From an uncultured Flavobacterium sp. (lineage in GTDB: Bacteria; Bacteroidota; Bacteroidia; Flavobacteriales; Flavobacteriaceae), in assembly GCF_943913405.1 (NCBI RefSeq), contig NZ_CALTYA010000008.1:39769-103768 (forward strand): a stretch of 64,000 bases of DNA, given 5' to 3'. The notes beneath the pieces were generated by a model. The model did no database searches, was not told the DNA's origin, and worked only from the letters and a program-made list of their open reading frames with translations. Both the position numbers and the translations under genes were made by a program. This document shows positions 25,910 through 34,982 of the stretch, piece by piece (within the stretch, counting starts at the first letter, position 1; each line of letters begins with the position of its first letter).

Positions 25910-26298
25910 TATTTTCTTTCGTTTTCGTAAACCCTTCTTATAAATTCTGGTTTTTTGCCAAAATTTAATAGTAAGCCGACTTCACAATCTGTTCCTCTCA
26001 AATAGTTTATAATTTGATTATGATGTTCTTTTGCCAAGCTTTCGACTGCTTTTAATTCTAAAATTACGCAATTATCCACAATTAAATCTGCAAAATATTC
26101 ACCAACAATAATGTCCTTATAAAATACAGTAATTCTTTTTTGAGCTTCAACTTTGTAGCCATTTGCTTTTAGTTCATAATACATTGCATTTTGGTAAACT
26201 CTCTCAAGAAAACCATAACCCAATTCATTATAAACTTCATAAAACAGTTTCAATATAGCTCCAGTCAATTCCTTGTGAAGCAATTCATTCATTTCCAT
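25909..26298 (-). CDS. GxxExxY protein (PD-(D/E)xK nuclease family 3)
   Basis: A 129-residue protein with the defining motif GFLERVY (G29, E32, Y35) and a PD-(D/E)xK core: the YFADLIV aspartate (D71) and ILELKA (E81, K83), the metal-binding acids and the catalytic lysine of a nuclease-fold enzyme. The C-terminal LLLNFGKKPEFIRRVY is also typical. Biochemical activity of the family is essentially unknown. The gene is enclosed by a 39-bp inverted repeat (25871-25909 and 26350-26388) whose left arm touches the stop codon. It interrupts an otherwise ordinary minus-strand row between the SUI1 and 2OG-oxygenase genes, as an inserted unit would. Confidence 0.9.
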   Translation of the reverse strand: MEMNELLHKELTGAILKLFYEVYNELGYGFLERVYQNAMYYELKANGYKVEAQKRITVFYKDIIVGEYFADLIVDNCVILELKAVESLAKEHHNQIINYLRGTDCEVGLLLNFGKKPEFIRRVYENERK

Positions 26299-26349
26299 AA
26301 ATTCAAATTTTTCGTGGCTAATAATTAATTTCTTGTTTAGTATATAAAT

Positions 26350-26388
26350 AAATCCGCAAAAACTAGCGTAATCCGCCTAAATCCGCGT
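26350..26388 (-). repeat. right copy of 39-bp inverted repeat flanking the GxxExxY gene
   Basis: Reads AAATCCGCAAAA, then GTAATCCGCC and ATCCGCGT on the plus strand: the inverse of 25871-25909 with four transitions in 39 positions. It lies 51 bp upstream of the nuclease ATG. No target-site duplication is evident outside the two arms. Confidence 0.85.
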
Positions 26389-26408
26389 TCTAATAAGAAA
26401 TCAAAAAG

Positions 26409-26440
26409 AAAAGACATCAAGCAAAAACTCAATGTCTTTT
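26409..26440 (-). terminator. hairpin terminator for the 2OG oxygenase gene
   Basis: AAAAGACAT and ATGTCTTTT form a 9-bp stem with a 14-nt loop; reading on the minus strand the stem is followed by a T-rich run. It lies 21 bp after the stop of the oxygenase gene. Weaker than the other terminators in the window. Confidence 0.6.
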
Positions 26441-26460
26441 CAAATATATAAAAGTAAAAC

Positions 26461-27411
26461 TTATTTTTTGATTAATCCCAAATCAACCAATCGTTCATAC
26501 AAGAATTCTCCAGCAGAAATATCTTCGTATAATTTTGGATTCTCTTCATCAATACAATTTTCCAAGCAATCCAAACGCATATCGCTCACAGGGTGCATAA
26601 AAAATGGAACAGAATATCTCGAAGTTCCCCACAATTCCCTTGGCGGATTTACCACTTGATGGATTGTCGATTTTAGTTTATTGTTCGTATGGCGAGAAAG
26701 CATATCACCAACATTAATCACCAATTCGTCCGGTTCTGCGATTGCGTCAATCCATTCGCCATCGTGATTTTGAACCTGCAGTCCTTTACCTTGAGCGCCC
26801 ATCAATAAGGTGATCAAGTTGATATCTCCGTGTGCCGCAGCACGAATGGCATTTTCTGGCTCTTGCGTAATCGGCGGATAATGAATCGGTCGCAAGATCG
26901 AATTTCCTTCTTTTGCAAAATCATCAAAATAAAATTCATCCAAACCTAAGTGCAAAGCCAAAGCTCTCAAGACATAAATTCCAGTTTTCTCAAGCATTTG
27001 GTACGCTTCTTTTCCAACTTGATTGAAACGAGGCAATTCTTTAACTTCAACATTATCAGGATATTCAGAAGCCCATTTTGAATCTTTGTCCACATATTGC
27101 CCAAAGTGCCAAAATTCTTTCAAATCGCCTTCTTTTTTGCCTTTAGCATGTTCTTTTCCAAAGGAAACATAACCGCGCTGTCCGCCAATTCCTGGGATTT
27201 CATAAGAATATTTGGTTTCTAGTGGAAGCGAGAAGAAGTTTCGAATCTCGCCATACAATTCATCCACCAATTTGTCATCTAAAAAATGACCTTTTAAAGC
27301 AACGAAGCCAATTTCTTCAAATGCTTTTCCGATTTCATTTACAAATTTTTGTTTACGTTCCGGGTTGTCCGAAAGGAAATCACGCAAGTCAACACTAGGA
27401 ATATTTTGCAT
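26461..27411 (-). CDS. 2-oxoglutarate/Fe(II) oxygenase, isopenicillin N synthase-like
   Basis: A 316-residue plant-type 2OG oxygenase. N-terminal DIOX_N-like features (IPSVDLRDF at the start) precede the jelly-roll core with HGDINLITLL (His and Asp iron ligands), SRHTNNKLKSTIHQVVNP (second His) and RYSVPFF, the Arg-x-Ser pair that binds 2-oxoglutarate. Length is normal. Substrate cannot be predicted; relatives include gibberellin- and flavonoid-type oxidases and bacterial enzymes of unknown role. It is divergent from the E1 dehydrogenase gene. Confidence 0.9.
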   Translation of the reverse strand: MQNIPSVDLRDFLSDNPERKQKFVNEIGKAFEEIGFVALKGHFLDDKLVDELYGEIRNFFSLPLETKYSYEIPGIGGQRGYVSFGKEHAKGKKEGDLKEFWHFGQYVDKDSKWASEYPDNVEVKELPRFNQVGKEAYQMLEKTGIYVLRALALHLGLDEFYFDDFAKEGNSILRPIHYPPITQEPENAIRAAAHGDINLITLLMGAQGKGLQVQNHDGEWIDAIAEPDELVINVGDMLSRHTNNKLKSTIHQVVNPPRELWGTSRYSVPFFMHPVSDMRLDCLENCIDEENPKLYEDISAGEFLYERLVDLGLIKK

Positions 27412-27604
27412 ACTCTTTAAAAATATATGTTAATAACTTTGCTCGGCCTTAAGCCTTATTATCACAAATGTATAGATTATTTTGAGAATCTAATTTTAAA
27501 AGTTATCAACATTTGAAAATTCTGTAACATATGAAGTTTATGCTGTTATTTTTTTATACTTTTGGGCGAGCTAAAAAATCACGCAAACCTTTTCGTAAAC
27601 TATT

Positions 27605-29581
27605 ATGAATTTCGATAGAAAAAATCTGACCAACGAGCAATTATTAGACTTATATAAAAGAATATTGAAACCTCGATTAATTGAGGAAAAAATGCTGATC
27701 CTGATCCGTCAAGGAAAAGTTTCAAAATGGTTTTCCGGAATTGGGCAGGAGGCCATCGCATGCGGCGTGACTGCCGTTCTAGACAAAGACGAATACATCT
27801 TGCCAATGCACAGAAACCTTGGGGTTTTCACAGGAAGAGATATTCCGTTGCACCGATTATTCTCGCAATGGCAAGGAAAGGCAAACGGATTTACAAAAGG
27901 CCGTGACCGTTCTTTTCACTTCGGAACACAAGAGTTTAAGATTATCGGAATGATTTCGCACTTAGGACCTCAACTCGGAGTTGCCGACGGAATTGCTCTA
28001 GCCAACAAATTAAAGAAAAACGGAAAAGTTACCGCAGTTTTTACAGGAGAAGGAGCAACCAGCGAAGGAGATTTCCATGAAGCTTTGAATATTGCTTCTG
28101 TTTGGGAATTGCCTGTAATGTTCGTAATCGAAAACAACGGCTACGGACTTTCAACTCCAACAAATGAGCAATACCGTTGTGAAAATTTAGCCGATAAAGG
28201 TATCGGTTACGGAATGGAAAGCCATATTATAGACGGAAATAACATCTTGGAAGTTTTCAATAAATTATCCGAATTAAAAGCTTCGATGATTGAAACGCCT
28301 CGTCCAGTTTTATTAGAATTCAAAACCTTCAGAATGCGTGGCCACGAGGAAGCGAGTGGTACGAAATATGTACCGCAAGATTTGATGGACATGTGGGCAA
28401 TAAAAGATCCGGTTGATAATTACAGAAAATATTTAAAAATAACAGATGTTCTTTCCGAAGAAGCTGATGAAGAAATTCGTGCCGAAATCAAAAAAGAAAT
28501 CGATGAAAATTGGGCAATAGTTCAAGCTGAACCAGAAATTGAAGCAACTTACGAAGGAGAATTAAACGACGTTTACAAACCTTATGCTTTTGAAGAAATT
28601 ACGCCTTCAGAAAAAGTAGTAAACATCCGTTTGATTGACGCTATTTCAGAGAGTTTGAGACAATCGATGGAGCGCCACGAAAACCTAGTAATCATGGGTC
28701 AAGATATTGCAGAATATGGCGGTGCATTTAAAATCACAGACGGTTTCGTAGCCCAATTCGGAAAAGAGAGAGTAATCAATACGCCAATCTGCGAAAGCGC
28801 GGTAATTTCAGCAGGAATGGGACTTTCCATAAACGGACACAAAGCAATAGTTGAAATGCAATTTGCTGATTTCGTTTCCACAGGATTTAATCCAATCGTG
28901 AATTTATTGGCAAAGTCACATTACCGTTGGTTAGAAAATGCTGACGTTGTGGTAAGAATGCCTTGCGGTGGCGGAACTCAAGCTGGTCCGTTTCATTCAC
29001 AGACAAATGAGGCTTGGTTTACCAAAACGCCAGGTTTAAAAGTAGTTTATCCAGCGTTTCCATATGATGCCAAAGGACTTTTGAATGCTTCAATTAATGA
29101 TCCAAATCCAGTATTGTTTTTTGAGCACAAGCAGTTGTACAGAAGCGTTTACCAAGACGTGCCAAAAGATTATTATACTTTACCATTAGGAAAAGCTTCC
29201 TTATTAAAAGAAGGAAAAGATATAACGATTATCGCTTTCGGAGCAGCCGTTCACTGGGCTTTAGATACATTAGGAAAAAATACTGATATTTCAGCTGATT
29301 TACTAGATTTAAGAACTTTACAACCTTTAGATACTGAAGCTATTTTTACTTCCGTGAAGAAAACCGGAAAAGTAATTATCTTGCAAGAGGACACCATGTT
29401 TGGAGGAATTGCCAGCGACATTTCAGCCATGATCATGGAAGAATGTTTTCAATACCTTGACGGTCCGGTGAAGCGCGTGGCGAGTTTAGATTCTCCAATT
29501 CCTTTTACAAAAGCGCTCGAAGACCAATTTTTAAGCAAAGGGCGATTTGAAGATGCCTTGAAAGAATTATTAGCTTATTAA
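27605..29581 (+). CDS. 2-oxoacid dehydrogenase E1, fused alpha and beta subunits
   Basis: A 658-residue fusion. Residues about 1-330 are the alpha part, with the thiamine diphosphate site GEGATSEGDFHEALNIAS followed by FVIENNGYGLS. Residues about 340-658 are the beta part, with ESAVISAGMGLSINGHKAIVE and the end DSPIPFTKALEDQFL. Fused E1 of this kind is common in Bacteroidetes and usually serves a branched-chain 2-oxoacid dehydrogenase. No E2 or E3 gene is adjacent, and specificity between branched-chain and other substrates is inferred. A terminator follows at 29601. Confidence 0.92.
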   Translation: MNFDRKNLTNEQLLDLYKRILKPRLIEEKMLILIRQGKVSKWFSGIGQEAIACGVTAVLDKDEYILPMHRNLGVFTGRDIPLHRLFSQWQGKANGFTKGRDRSFHFGTQEFKIIGMISHLGPQLGVADGIALANKLKKNGKVTAVFTGEGATSEGDFHEALNIASVWELPVMFVIENNGYGLSTPTNEQYRCENLADKGIGYGMESHIIDGNNILEVFNKLSELKASMIETPRPVLLEFKTFRMRGHEEASGTKYVPQDLMDMWAIKDPVDNYRKYLKITDVLSEEADEEIRAEIKKEIDENWAIVQAEPEIEATYEGELNDVYKPYAFEEITPSEKVVNIRLIDAISESLRQSMERHENLVIMGQDIAEYGGAFKITDGFVAQFGKERVINTPICESAVISAGMGLSINGHKAIVEMQFADFVSTGFNPIVNLLAKSHYRWLENADVVVRMPCGGGTQAGPFHSQTNEAWFTKTPGLKVVYPAFPYDAKGLLNASINDPNPVLFFEHKQLYRSVYQDVPKDYYTLPLGKASLLKEGKDITIIAFGAAVHWALDTLGKNTDISADLLDLRTLQPLDTEAIFTSVKKTGKVIILQEDTMFGGIASDISAMIMEECFQYLDGPVKRVASLDSPIPFTKALEDQFLSKGRFEDALKELLAY

Positions 29582-29600
29582 ATACACCAAAACAATATTT

Positions 29601-29637
29601 AAAAATCCCGATGAAAACCTCATCGGGATTTTTTTAT
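29601..29637 (+). terminator. intrinsic terminator after the E1 gene
   Basis: AAAAATCCCGATGA pairs with TCATCGGGATTTTT around a short AAACC loop and ends in a T-run. It closes the E1 transcript. Confidence 0.9.
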
Positions 29638-29840
29638 TTTACAAAACAAACAGCCCAAGCTTGCGATACTTCTTACAATAGTTGGGGAATTGTGTCCAAA
29701 ACTGTGTAGCATTTCCACAAGTTTTTAGTGTAGAAACCATCCAAAAAGCCTGCAAACAGGCATTTTTATGCAATGGCACGGCGCTTGCTTTTCACATCAA
29801 GACTCAAAAAAAAAAATAAACCACCAATAAGACGAACGAT

Positions 29841-31304
29841 ATGAAAGGCGAAACAATTACTTCTAATGAATTCTACACCGCAGAGAATGAAGCACGCATA
29901 GACGAGCAAGTTTTAAATAATTTTATTCTCAGAATAAACAAGCTCATCTTCAAACAGACCTTTTTAAACAGCGCATTTGCCAGAATCGACAAATTAAACG
30001 CTTTAGTAATTTTAGGCACATTCGCGCTCCTTTTCGGTGGCGCTTACCTTGTATATGAACTTCAGGCAGAATTCGAGCAATTTAATCTCGACAGAATGAA
30101 TTCCACCATAGGATTGTCTTTCATGATTCTTGCCGGAGCATTGCTATTATTCAAGCTGACTTTCTTCCTTTACAATGTGTATCTATATTTTAAGTACAAA
30201 CCAATCGAATCCGTAAGCGATGAACAGCTGCCGACAGTCACGGTAATCGTTCCCGCTTACAACGAAGGAAAATTAGTTTGGGATACCTTATTAAGCATCG
30301 CAGCAAGTGATTTTCCAGAACAAAAACTGCAATTGTTAGCCATCGACGACGGAAGCAAAGACGACACTTGGTACTGGATGCAAGAAGCAAAGAAAAGGCT
30401 GGGCGACAAATTGACTATCTTCCAACAGCCAGAAAATAAAGGAAAACGCCATGCGCTTTACCGTGGGTTTAACCTCGGTACGGGAGAAATCTTCGTAACA
30501 ATCGACAGTGATTCCATCGTAAAACCAGACACCTTAAGAAACTTAGTTTCACCATTCGTTACCAATGAAAACTGTGGCGCCGTTGCCGGAAACGTACAGG
30601 TCTTGAACAATAAGCAAGCCATGCTTCCAAAAATGCTGAATGTAAGTTTCGTCATGAGTTTCGAATTCATCCGTTCGGTAGAAAGCATGTTGGGAACTGT
30701 ACTTTGTACTCCTGGAGCTTTAGCCGCTTACCGCAGTTCAGCCGTCTTCAAATGCCTTCCAGAATGGATCAACCAAACGTTCATGGGACAGCCATCTGAT
30801 ATAGGAGAAGACCGCGCCATGACAAACATGATCCTTAAGCAAGGACAGCACGTTTTGTTCCAAAGAAACTCTTATGTTTTGACAAACGTTCCAGAAAGAT
30901 ACACGGGCTTATATAAAATGTTCATCAGATGGGGAAGAAGCAACGTTCGTGAAAACCTAATGATGGCAAAATTCGTCTTCACCAACTTCAGAAAAGAATC
31001 AAAAGCAGGCGCGAGATTGTTATACATCAACCAATTCCTGTCCATCGCCATGGCTTACCCGTTCTTGCTGTTCATGTTGTTTTTTGTGGCCATGCATCCC
31101 GTGTTATTCATCAGCGCTACATTTGCAGGAATTCTGATAGCCTCAAGCTTCCCAGTCTTCTTTTATGCAAAACGACACGGCTTTTCAGAATCAGTATGGG
31201 CTTACACCTATAGCATTTTATACACTTTCGGATTGTTCTGGATTATGCCTTATGCCATTGCAACAGCCGGAAAAAGAGGCTGGCTGACTAGAGAGCTTTC
31301 TTAA
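29841..31304 (+). CDS. membrane glycosyltransferase family 2, processive type
   Basis: A 487-residue GT2 protein with two N-terminal membrane helices (about 54-74 and 95-117), a cytosolic catalytic domain and three to four C-terminal helices (about 395-475), the layout of hyaluronan/chitin/cellulose synthase-like enzymes. Motifs: VIVPAYNEG, AIDDGSKDDTW, TIDSDS (the DxD), GEDRAM and IRWGRSN in place of Q/RxxRW. It probably builds or exports a surface polysaccharide. A 200-bp region upstream holds no recognised gene; no polysaccharide cluster surrounds it. The terminator is at 31328. Confidence 0.9.
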   Translation: MKGETITSNEFYTAENEARIDEQVLNNFILRINKLIFKQTFLNSAFARIDKLNALVILGTFALLFGGAYLVYELQAEFEQFNLDRMNSTIGLSFMILAGALLLFKLTFFLYNVYLYFKYKPIESVSDEQLPTVTVIVPAYNEGKLVWDTLLSIAASDFPEQKLQLLAIDDGSKDDTWYWMQEAKKRLGDKLTIFQQPENKGKRHALYRGFNLGTGEIFVTIDSDSIVKPDTLRNLVSPFVTNENCGAVAGNVQVLNNKQAMLPKMLNVSFVMSFEFIRSVESMLGTVLCTPGALAAYRSSAVFKCLPEWINQTFMGQPSDIGEDRAMTNMILKQGQHVLFQRNSYVLTNVPERYTGLYKMFIRWGRSNVRENLMMAKFVFTNFRKESKAGARLLYINQFLSIAMAYPFLLFMLFFVAMHPVLFISATFAGILIASSFPVFFYAKRHGFSESVWAYTYSILYTFGLFWIMPYAIATAGKRGWLTRELS

Positions 31305-31327
31305 GAATAAATTATTCATTTATATAT

Positions 31328-31362
31328 AAATCCAAGATGGGAAACTGTCTTGGATTTTTTTG
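31328..31362 (+). terminator. intrinsic terminator after the GT2 gene
   Basis: AAATCCAAGA pairs with TCTTGGATTT across a 10-nt loop, followed by a T-run to about 31362. Confidence 0.85.
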
Positions 31363-31475
31363 TTTTGAAAACAGGTAGTTTTACGTATATTTAATAATAG
31401 TGGCTTAGTTTATATTTACTGCAAAATAATGTAAGAAAAAAGTAATAATTCTTTTTTTAAACAAGTAATTAATAG

Positions 31476-31483
31476 TATGTTTG
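31476..31483 (+). promoter_or_regulatory. candidate -7 element for the 31.5-kb locus
   Basis: TATGTTTG matches TAnnTTTG, 36 bp upstream of the ATG at 31520. A T-run near 31452-31458 could serve as a weak -33 region at about the right distance. Confidence 0.45.
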
Positions 31484-31519
31484 AGGTTATTAATTAAGTA
31501 CCATATAGATAGAAAATAA

Positions 31520-32869
31520 ATGCGCTACAAAATAAATTTAATAGGGATATTGATAAGTACTTTACTTCCTACAATATCATTTAGCCAGGTAAATTTACCC
31601 ATGTTGCCTAATTCTACACAAATTCCCAATTATTCTAACCTAAATTTCACGAATAATAGTAAGGATATAATTTCAAGTTTGATAAATCAATTTACTGGTT
31701 TTAATTCTATCCAACAAAACCAACAATTAATTCTTGAAGTTGAGCAAGACCAAAAACAACGCATCGAAGCTCTAAACCAAATCAAAAGAGATATTAACGA
31801 AATTGATCAAACAAATTATAATCTTCCCTCTTTTTCAAATCTACAAGGCACAGAATATTACAAACAGGTATACAATAAAATGCTTCTATTAAGCACTGAA
31901 GATTATTCTATAAAAGATGTAAACTTTGAAATCGAAAACGCTTATTTCGAAAACGCAGAAGATAAATTAGAATTCGACCAAATCATTAAAAATTCAGGCG
32001 ATTATATTATTGCCAAAATGAAAGAATTGAAATATGATACAGAAAATAATGTAGCAAAAAACTATATGTTGTTTCAATTCTTTTCAGAAAATTTAAATTT
32101 AAAAGCAAATGGATTAAAACATACACCTTTGAAATATGATTTTGATGATTATATGGGGCAAAAAGATTGGTCAAAAATGTTTGTTTCAAAACTTTTAAAA
32201 ACCCAAACTGGCCAATGTCATTCAATGCCTTTACTCTATCTAATTCTTGCAGAACAAATTCAAGCAGAAGCTTTTTTGTCTTTTTCACCAAATCATTCAT
32301 TTATTAAGTTCAAAGACAGAAATGGAAAATGGTATAATATTGAACTTACCAATGGAATGTTTACAGCAAGTTCTTTTATGATAAATTCAGGATACATAAA
32401 AGCTGAAGCATTGCAAAATCATATCTATTTACAAAATCTTTCAAAACAAGAATTACTTTCAGCATTCTATGTAGATTTGGCAAACGGTTACATTCACAAA
32501 TTTGGGTATGATGATTTTGTAGAAAAAATAGCAGATAAAGCATTAGAATTATATCCAAAAAATGTGAACGCTCAAATGATAAAAGCCAATTATTGTGCAA
32601 TTCGTTTTGAGTATGTTGCAAAACAATTAGGTATAAATCCAGCAGATAATAAACAATTACAAAAAATAAAAAACAATCCTAATGCAATTGCATTATTACA
32701 ACAAGCAAACGAAGAAGGAAGAAAAGTAGAACAATTAGGTTTTACAATGATGCCACAAGAAGCTTACGAAAGCTGGCTGGGTTCTCTTAAAGAAGCAAAA
32801 CGAAAGCAAGAGAATGAAACAATAAACGCACAATTTAAAGGAACAATTGTTAAAACGCTTCAAAATTAA
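31520..32869 (+). CDS. secreted transglutaminase-like protein (paralogue 1)
   Basis: A 449-residue protein with a signal peptide (about 1-23, ending SFSQ). The middle carries a Cys-His pair in transglutaminase-like context: TGQCHSMPLLYLILAE (C233) and SPNHSFIKF (H259), followed by WYNIELTNGMF. The C-terminal third is helical with TPR-like periodicity. It is clearly related to the next gene, which shares the motif order (YDFDDYMG, SKLLKT, GxCHSxPxLY, PNHxxIK, NxELTxG). Export and thiol-enzyme fold suggest a periplasmic or extracellular peptidase or cross-linker. Family name uncertain. Confidence 0.75.
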   Translation: MRYKINLIGILISTLLPTISFSQVNLPMLPNSTQIPNYSNLNFTNNSKDIISSLINQFTGFNSIQQNQQLILEVEQDQKQRIEALNQIKRDINEIDQTNYNLPSFSNLQGTEYYKQVYNKMLLLSTEDYSIKDVNFEIENAYFENAEDKLEFDQIIKNSGDYIIAKMKELKYDTENNVAKNYMLFQFFSENLNLKANGLKHTPLKYDFDDYMGQKDWSKMFVSKLLKTQTGQCHSMPLLYLILAEQIQAEAFLSFSPNHSFIKFKDRNGKWYNIELTNGMFTASSFMINSGYIKAEALQNHIYLQNLSKQELLSAFYVDLANGYIHKFGYDDFVEKIADKALELYPKNVNAQMIKANYCAIRFEYVAKQLGINPADNKQLQKIKNNPNAIALLQQANEEGRKVEQLGFTMMPQEAYESWLGSLKEAKRKQENETINAQFKGTIVKTLQN

Positions 32870-32872
32870 AGA

Positions 32873-33916
32873 ATGAGAAAAACGATTCGTATAATACTGC
32901 TGATATTATTTTCTGTTTCTTCAGCTAGAGCCCAAAATCAAGAAAAACTATTTGAGCAAAGCTTTGATTTGCTCAATACTATGCTTGTCAATGAAAATAG
33001 TTATAGTTTCAAAAAAGCCGTGTTTTCAGTAGAAAATGCTTACCTAAATGATAAATTAGACACTTTAAGCATCAATAAGCAAATTAAATTCTTAACCAGT
33101 TTAAGCAATTCTTTAATCAAGGAAAGGTTTTTAGCATATCTCGAAAATGACAAGACAACAGTCAATAAATGGGCATCGGTTTATCAGATCATGTGTGACA
33201 CAATCCCAATTAACTATAATGATAAGTTATACAAATATTCACCTTTCGGATATGATTTCAATGATGTTTTCGGTCACAAAACGAGAGAGAACTTATTTGT
33301 TTCTAAACTTTTAGAAACGCACAAAGGTAATTGTCATTCATTACCTTATTTATACAAAATTCTTTGTGAAGAATTAGGTACAACAGCCAATCTGGCACTT
33401 GCTCCAAATCACGTTTACATCAAACACAACAGTATAAAAGATGGTTGGTATAATACGGAATTAACAAGCGGAATTTTCCCCATCGATGCCTGGGTTATGG
33501 CTTCGGGTTACGTTCATTTAGATGCGGTTTCAAACGGAGTTTATATGAAAGCATTAAATAATAGAGAAAGTGTTGCACTCGTTTTAATCGATTTAGCAGA
33601 CAATTACAATACAAAGTTTCCTAATAATGACGGAACATTTATCCTCAAATGTTGCGAAACTGCCCTCAAAGAATATCCGCAGTTTGCAAGTGCTTTAATT
33701 TTAAAAGCTGAAACACGTTTCAAGCAAATCAAAAAAATAAAAGACGAAGCGCTTTTCAACCAGCAGTTTGCAGCATTAGAAAAGCAATACGCACACATTC
33801 ACGAAATAGGTTATAGAAGCATGCCTGAAAATATGTATCTTGAATGGCTAATTTCTTTAAAGACAGAAAGAAACAAATACGAAAACAAAAATTTAAATAC
33901 CTTTAGCAAAAAATAA
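32873..33916 (+). CDS. secreted transglutaminase-like protein (paralogue 2)
   Basis: A 347-residue secreted protein, starting 3 bp after the previous stop, with a signal peptide (about 1-20, ending ARAQ). It keeps the catalytic-looking pair KGNCHSLPYLYKIL (C154) and APNHVYIKH (H180), then WYNTELTSGIF, in the same order as paralogue 1, but lacks the long N-terminal Asn/Gln-rich region. The conservation of Cys and His in both copies argues that the proteins are active. They are co-oriented with the Rhs-tail gene 43 bp further on. Function unknown. Confidence 0.75.
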   Translation: MRKTIRIILLILFSVSSARAQNQEKLFEQSFDLLNTMLVNENSYSFKKAVFSVENAYLNDKLDTLSINKQIKFLTSLSNSLIKERFLAYLENDKTTVNKWASVYQIMCDTIPINYNDKLYKYSPFGYDFNDVFGHKTRENLFVSKLLETHKGNCHSLPYLYKILCEELGTTANLALAPNHVYIKHNSIKDGWYNTELTSGIFPIDAWVMASGYVHLDAVSNGVYMKALNNRESVALVLIDLADNYNTKFPNNDGTFILKCCETALKEYPQFASALILKAETRFKQIKKIKDEALFNQQFAALEKQYAHIHEIGYRSMPENMYLEWLISLKTERNKYENKNLNTFSKK

Positions 33917-33959
33917 ATACATAAAAATCTAAAATCCACGAATACTAAAAAACAACTTT

Positions 33960-34973
33960 ATGAGTAAAAAAAATTATTACTTGTTCATTTTTATCTTCTT
34001 TTTTTCTGTGCTTTCAGCACAAGAAAAATTATCTAAAGAAGAAAAAGCACGCCGAGAAAAAAACATTCAAGCCGGAAATGCCTTTGCTCAATTTGGCTAC
34101 AAAGCCAAAATTGCAACTTTAAGCAAAGGCAAATATTTAGAATTCCACGATCTTGATAGTATTGTAACTATTGGCACGGTTCGTTGGCACGTTTACAAAA
34201 ACGAAATAGTTGGACGTATCGTTCAAGACAGTTTAAATCCCGATGCCCAGCCCATTGGTGACCGTGCAGGTCGATGGATGTCGCCTGACCCTCTGAGCGA
34301 GGAATTTTCAAGTTGGTCGCCTTATACAATGTCCTTTAATAATCCCATTCGATTTGTTGACCCAGATGGTAGGGCTGCAGATGATTGGAGAAATTCAAAA
34401 GGTCAATTAGTGTATGACCCCAAAGCTAATGGAGGAAAAGGAGATTATACAAAACATGCTACAGCTCAAGAAAGAGAATTTGGAGATGCTTTAAGAAATT
34501 CTGGAGCAACAGGTACTGAACAGTTTAATTATTTGGTGAGCGAGAAAACACAAGATATTAAAGTGAATTTTCTTGATACAGATGCGAGTAGTGAAGGAAT
34601 TGGATATTTATATGGTGTAACAAAAAATAATTATAATGTTGATAATGCGGGAAACGTAACAGAAATAAAAAATTCTGAAATAAATATATTTATGGGTACG
34701 GCAGATGCATTTATTTCAGATGTAAAAAATAATACACTCAAAGTTAGTGCAACTGACAATGAAACAAAATCCGATGTAAAATCAGTAATAGAAGGGAAAC
34801 TGACAGCAAAAGGATTAGTAACATCTACATTTGGACATGAATTAGGTCATACAACAAAAGCAAATCAACAACAGTCTAATGATAAAGCAAAAAATCCAAG
34901 TAGTTATGCTAATAGCGAATATCTGCCTACAAAAATAGAAATTCAGATTAAAAAAGATTTAACAACTAATTAA
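33960..34973 (+). CDS. orphan Rhs-core protein with a zinc-protease-like (HELGH) C-terminal domain
   Basis: A 337-residue protein with a signal peptide (about 1-21). The Rhs-associated core occupies about residues 98-140, with GDRAGRWMSPDPLSEEF and NNPIRFVDPDG; the latter is where the variable toxin tip usually starts. The tip (about 141-337) holds HELGHTT (H293, E294, H297), the HExxH metalloprotease signature. The usual thousand-residue YD-repeat shell is absent, so this is a free-standing tip cassette or a trimmed Rhs gene. Base composition is more AT-rich than the flanks. A small secreted-protein gene follows 9 bp later, in the position of an immunity gene. Effector activity is an inference. 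Confidence 0.8.
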   Translation: MSKKNYYLFIFIFFFSVLSAQEKLSKEEKARREKNIQAGNAFAQFGYKAKIATLSKGKYLEFHDLDSIVTIGTVRWHVYKNEIVGRIVQDSLNPDAQPIGDRAGRWMSPDPLSEEFSSWSPYTMSFNNPIRFVDPDGRAADDWRNSKGQLVYDPKANGGKGDYTKHATAQEREFGDALRNSGATGTEQFNYLVSEKTQDIKVNFLDTDASSEGIGYLYGVTKNNYNVDNAGNVTEIKNSEINIFMGTADAFISDVKNNTLKVSATDNETKSDVKSVIEGKLTAKGLVTSTFGHELGHTTKANQQQSNDKAKNPSSYANSEYLPTKIEIQIKKDLTTN

Positions 34974-34982
34974 TATTTAATT

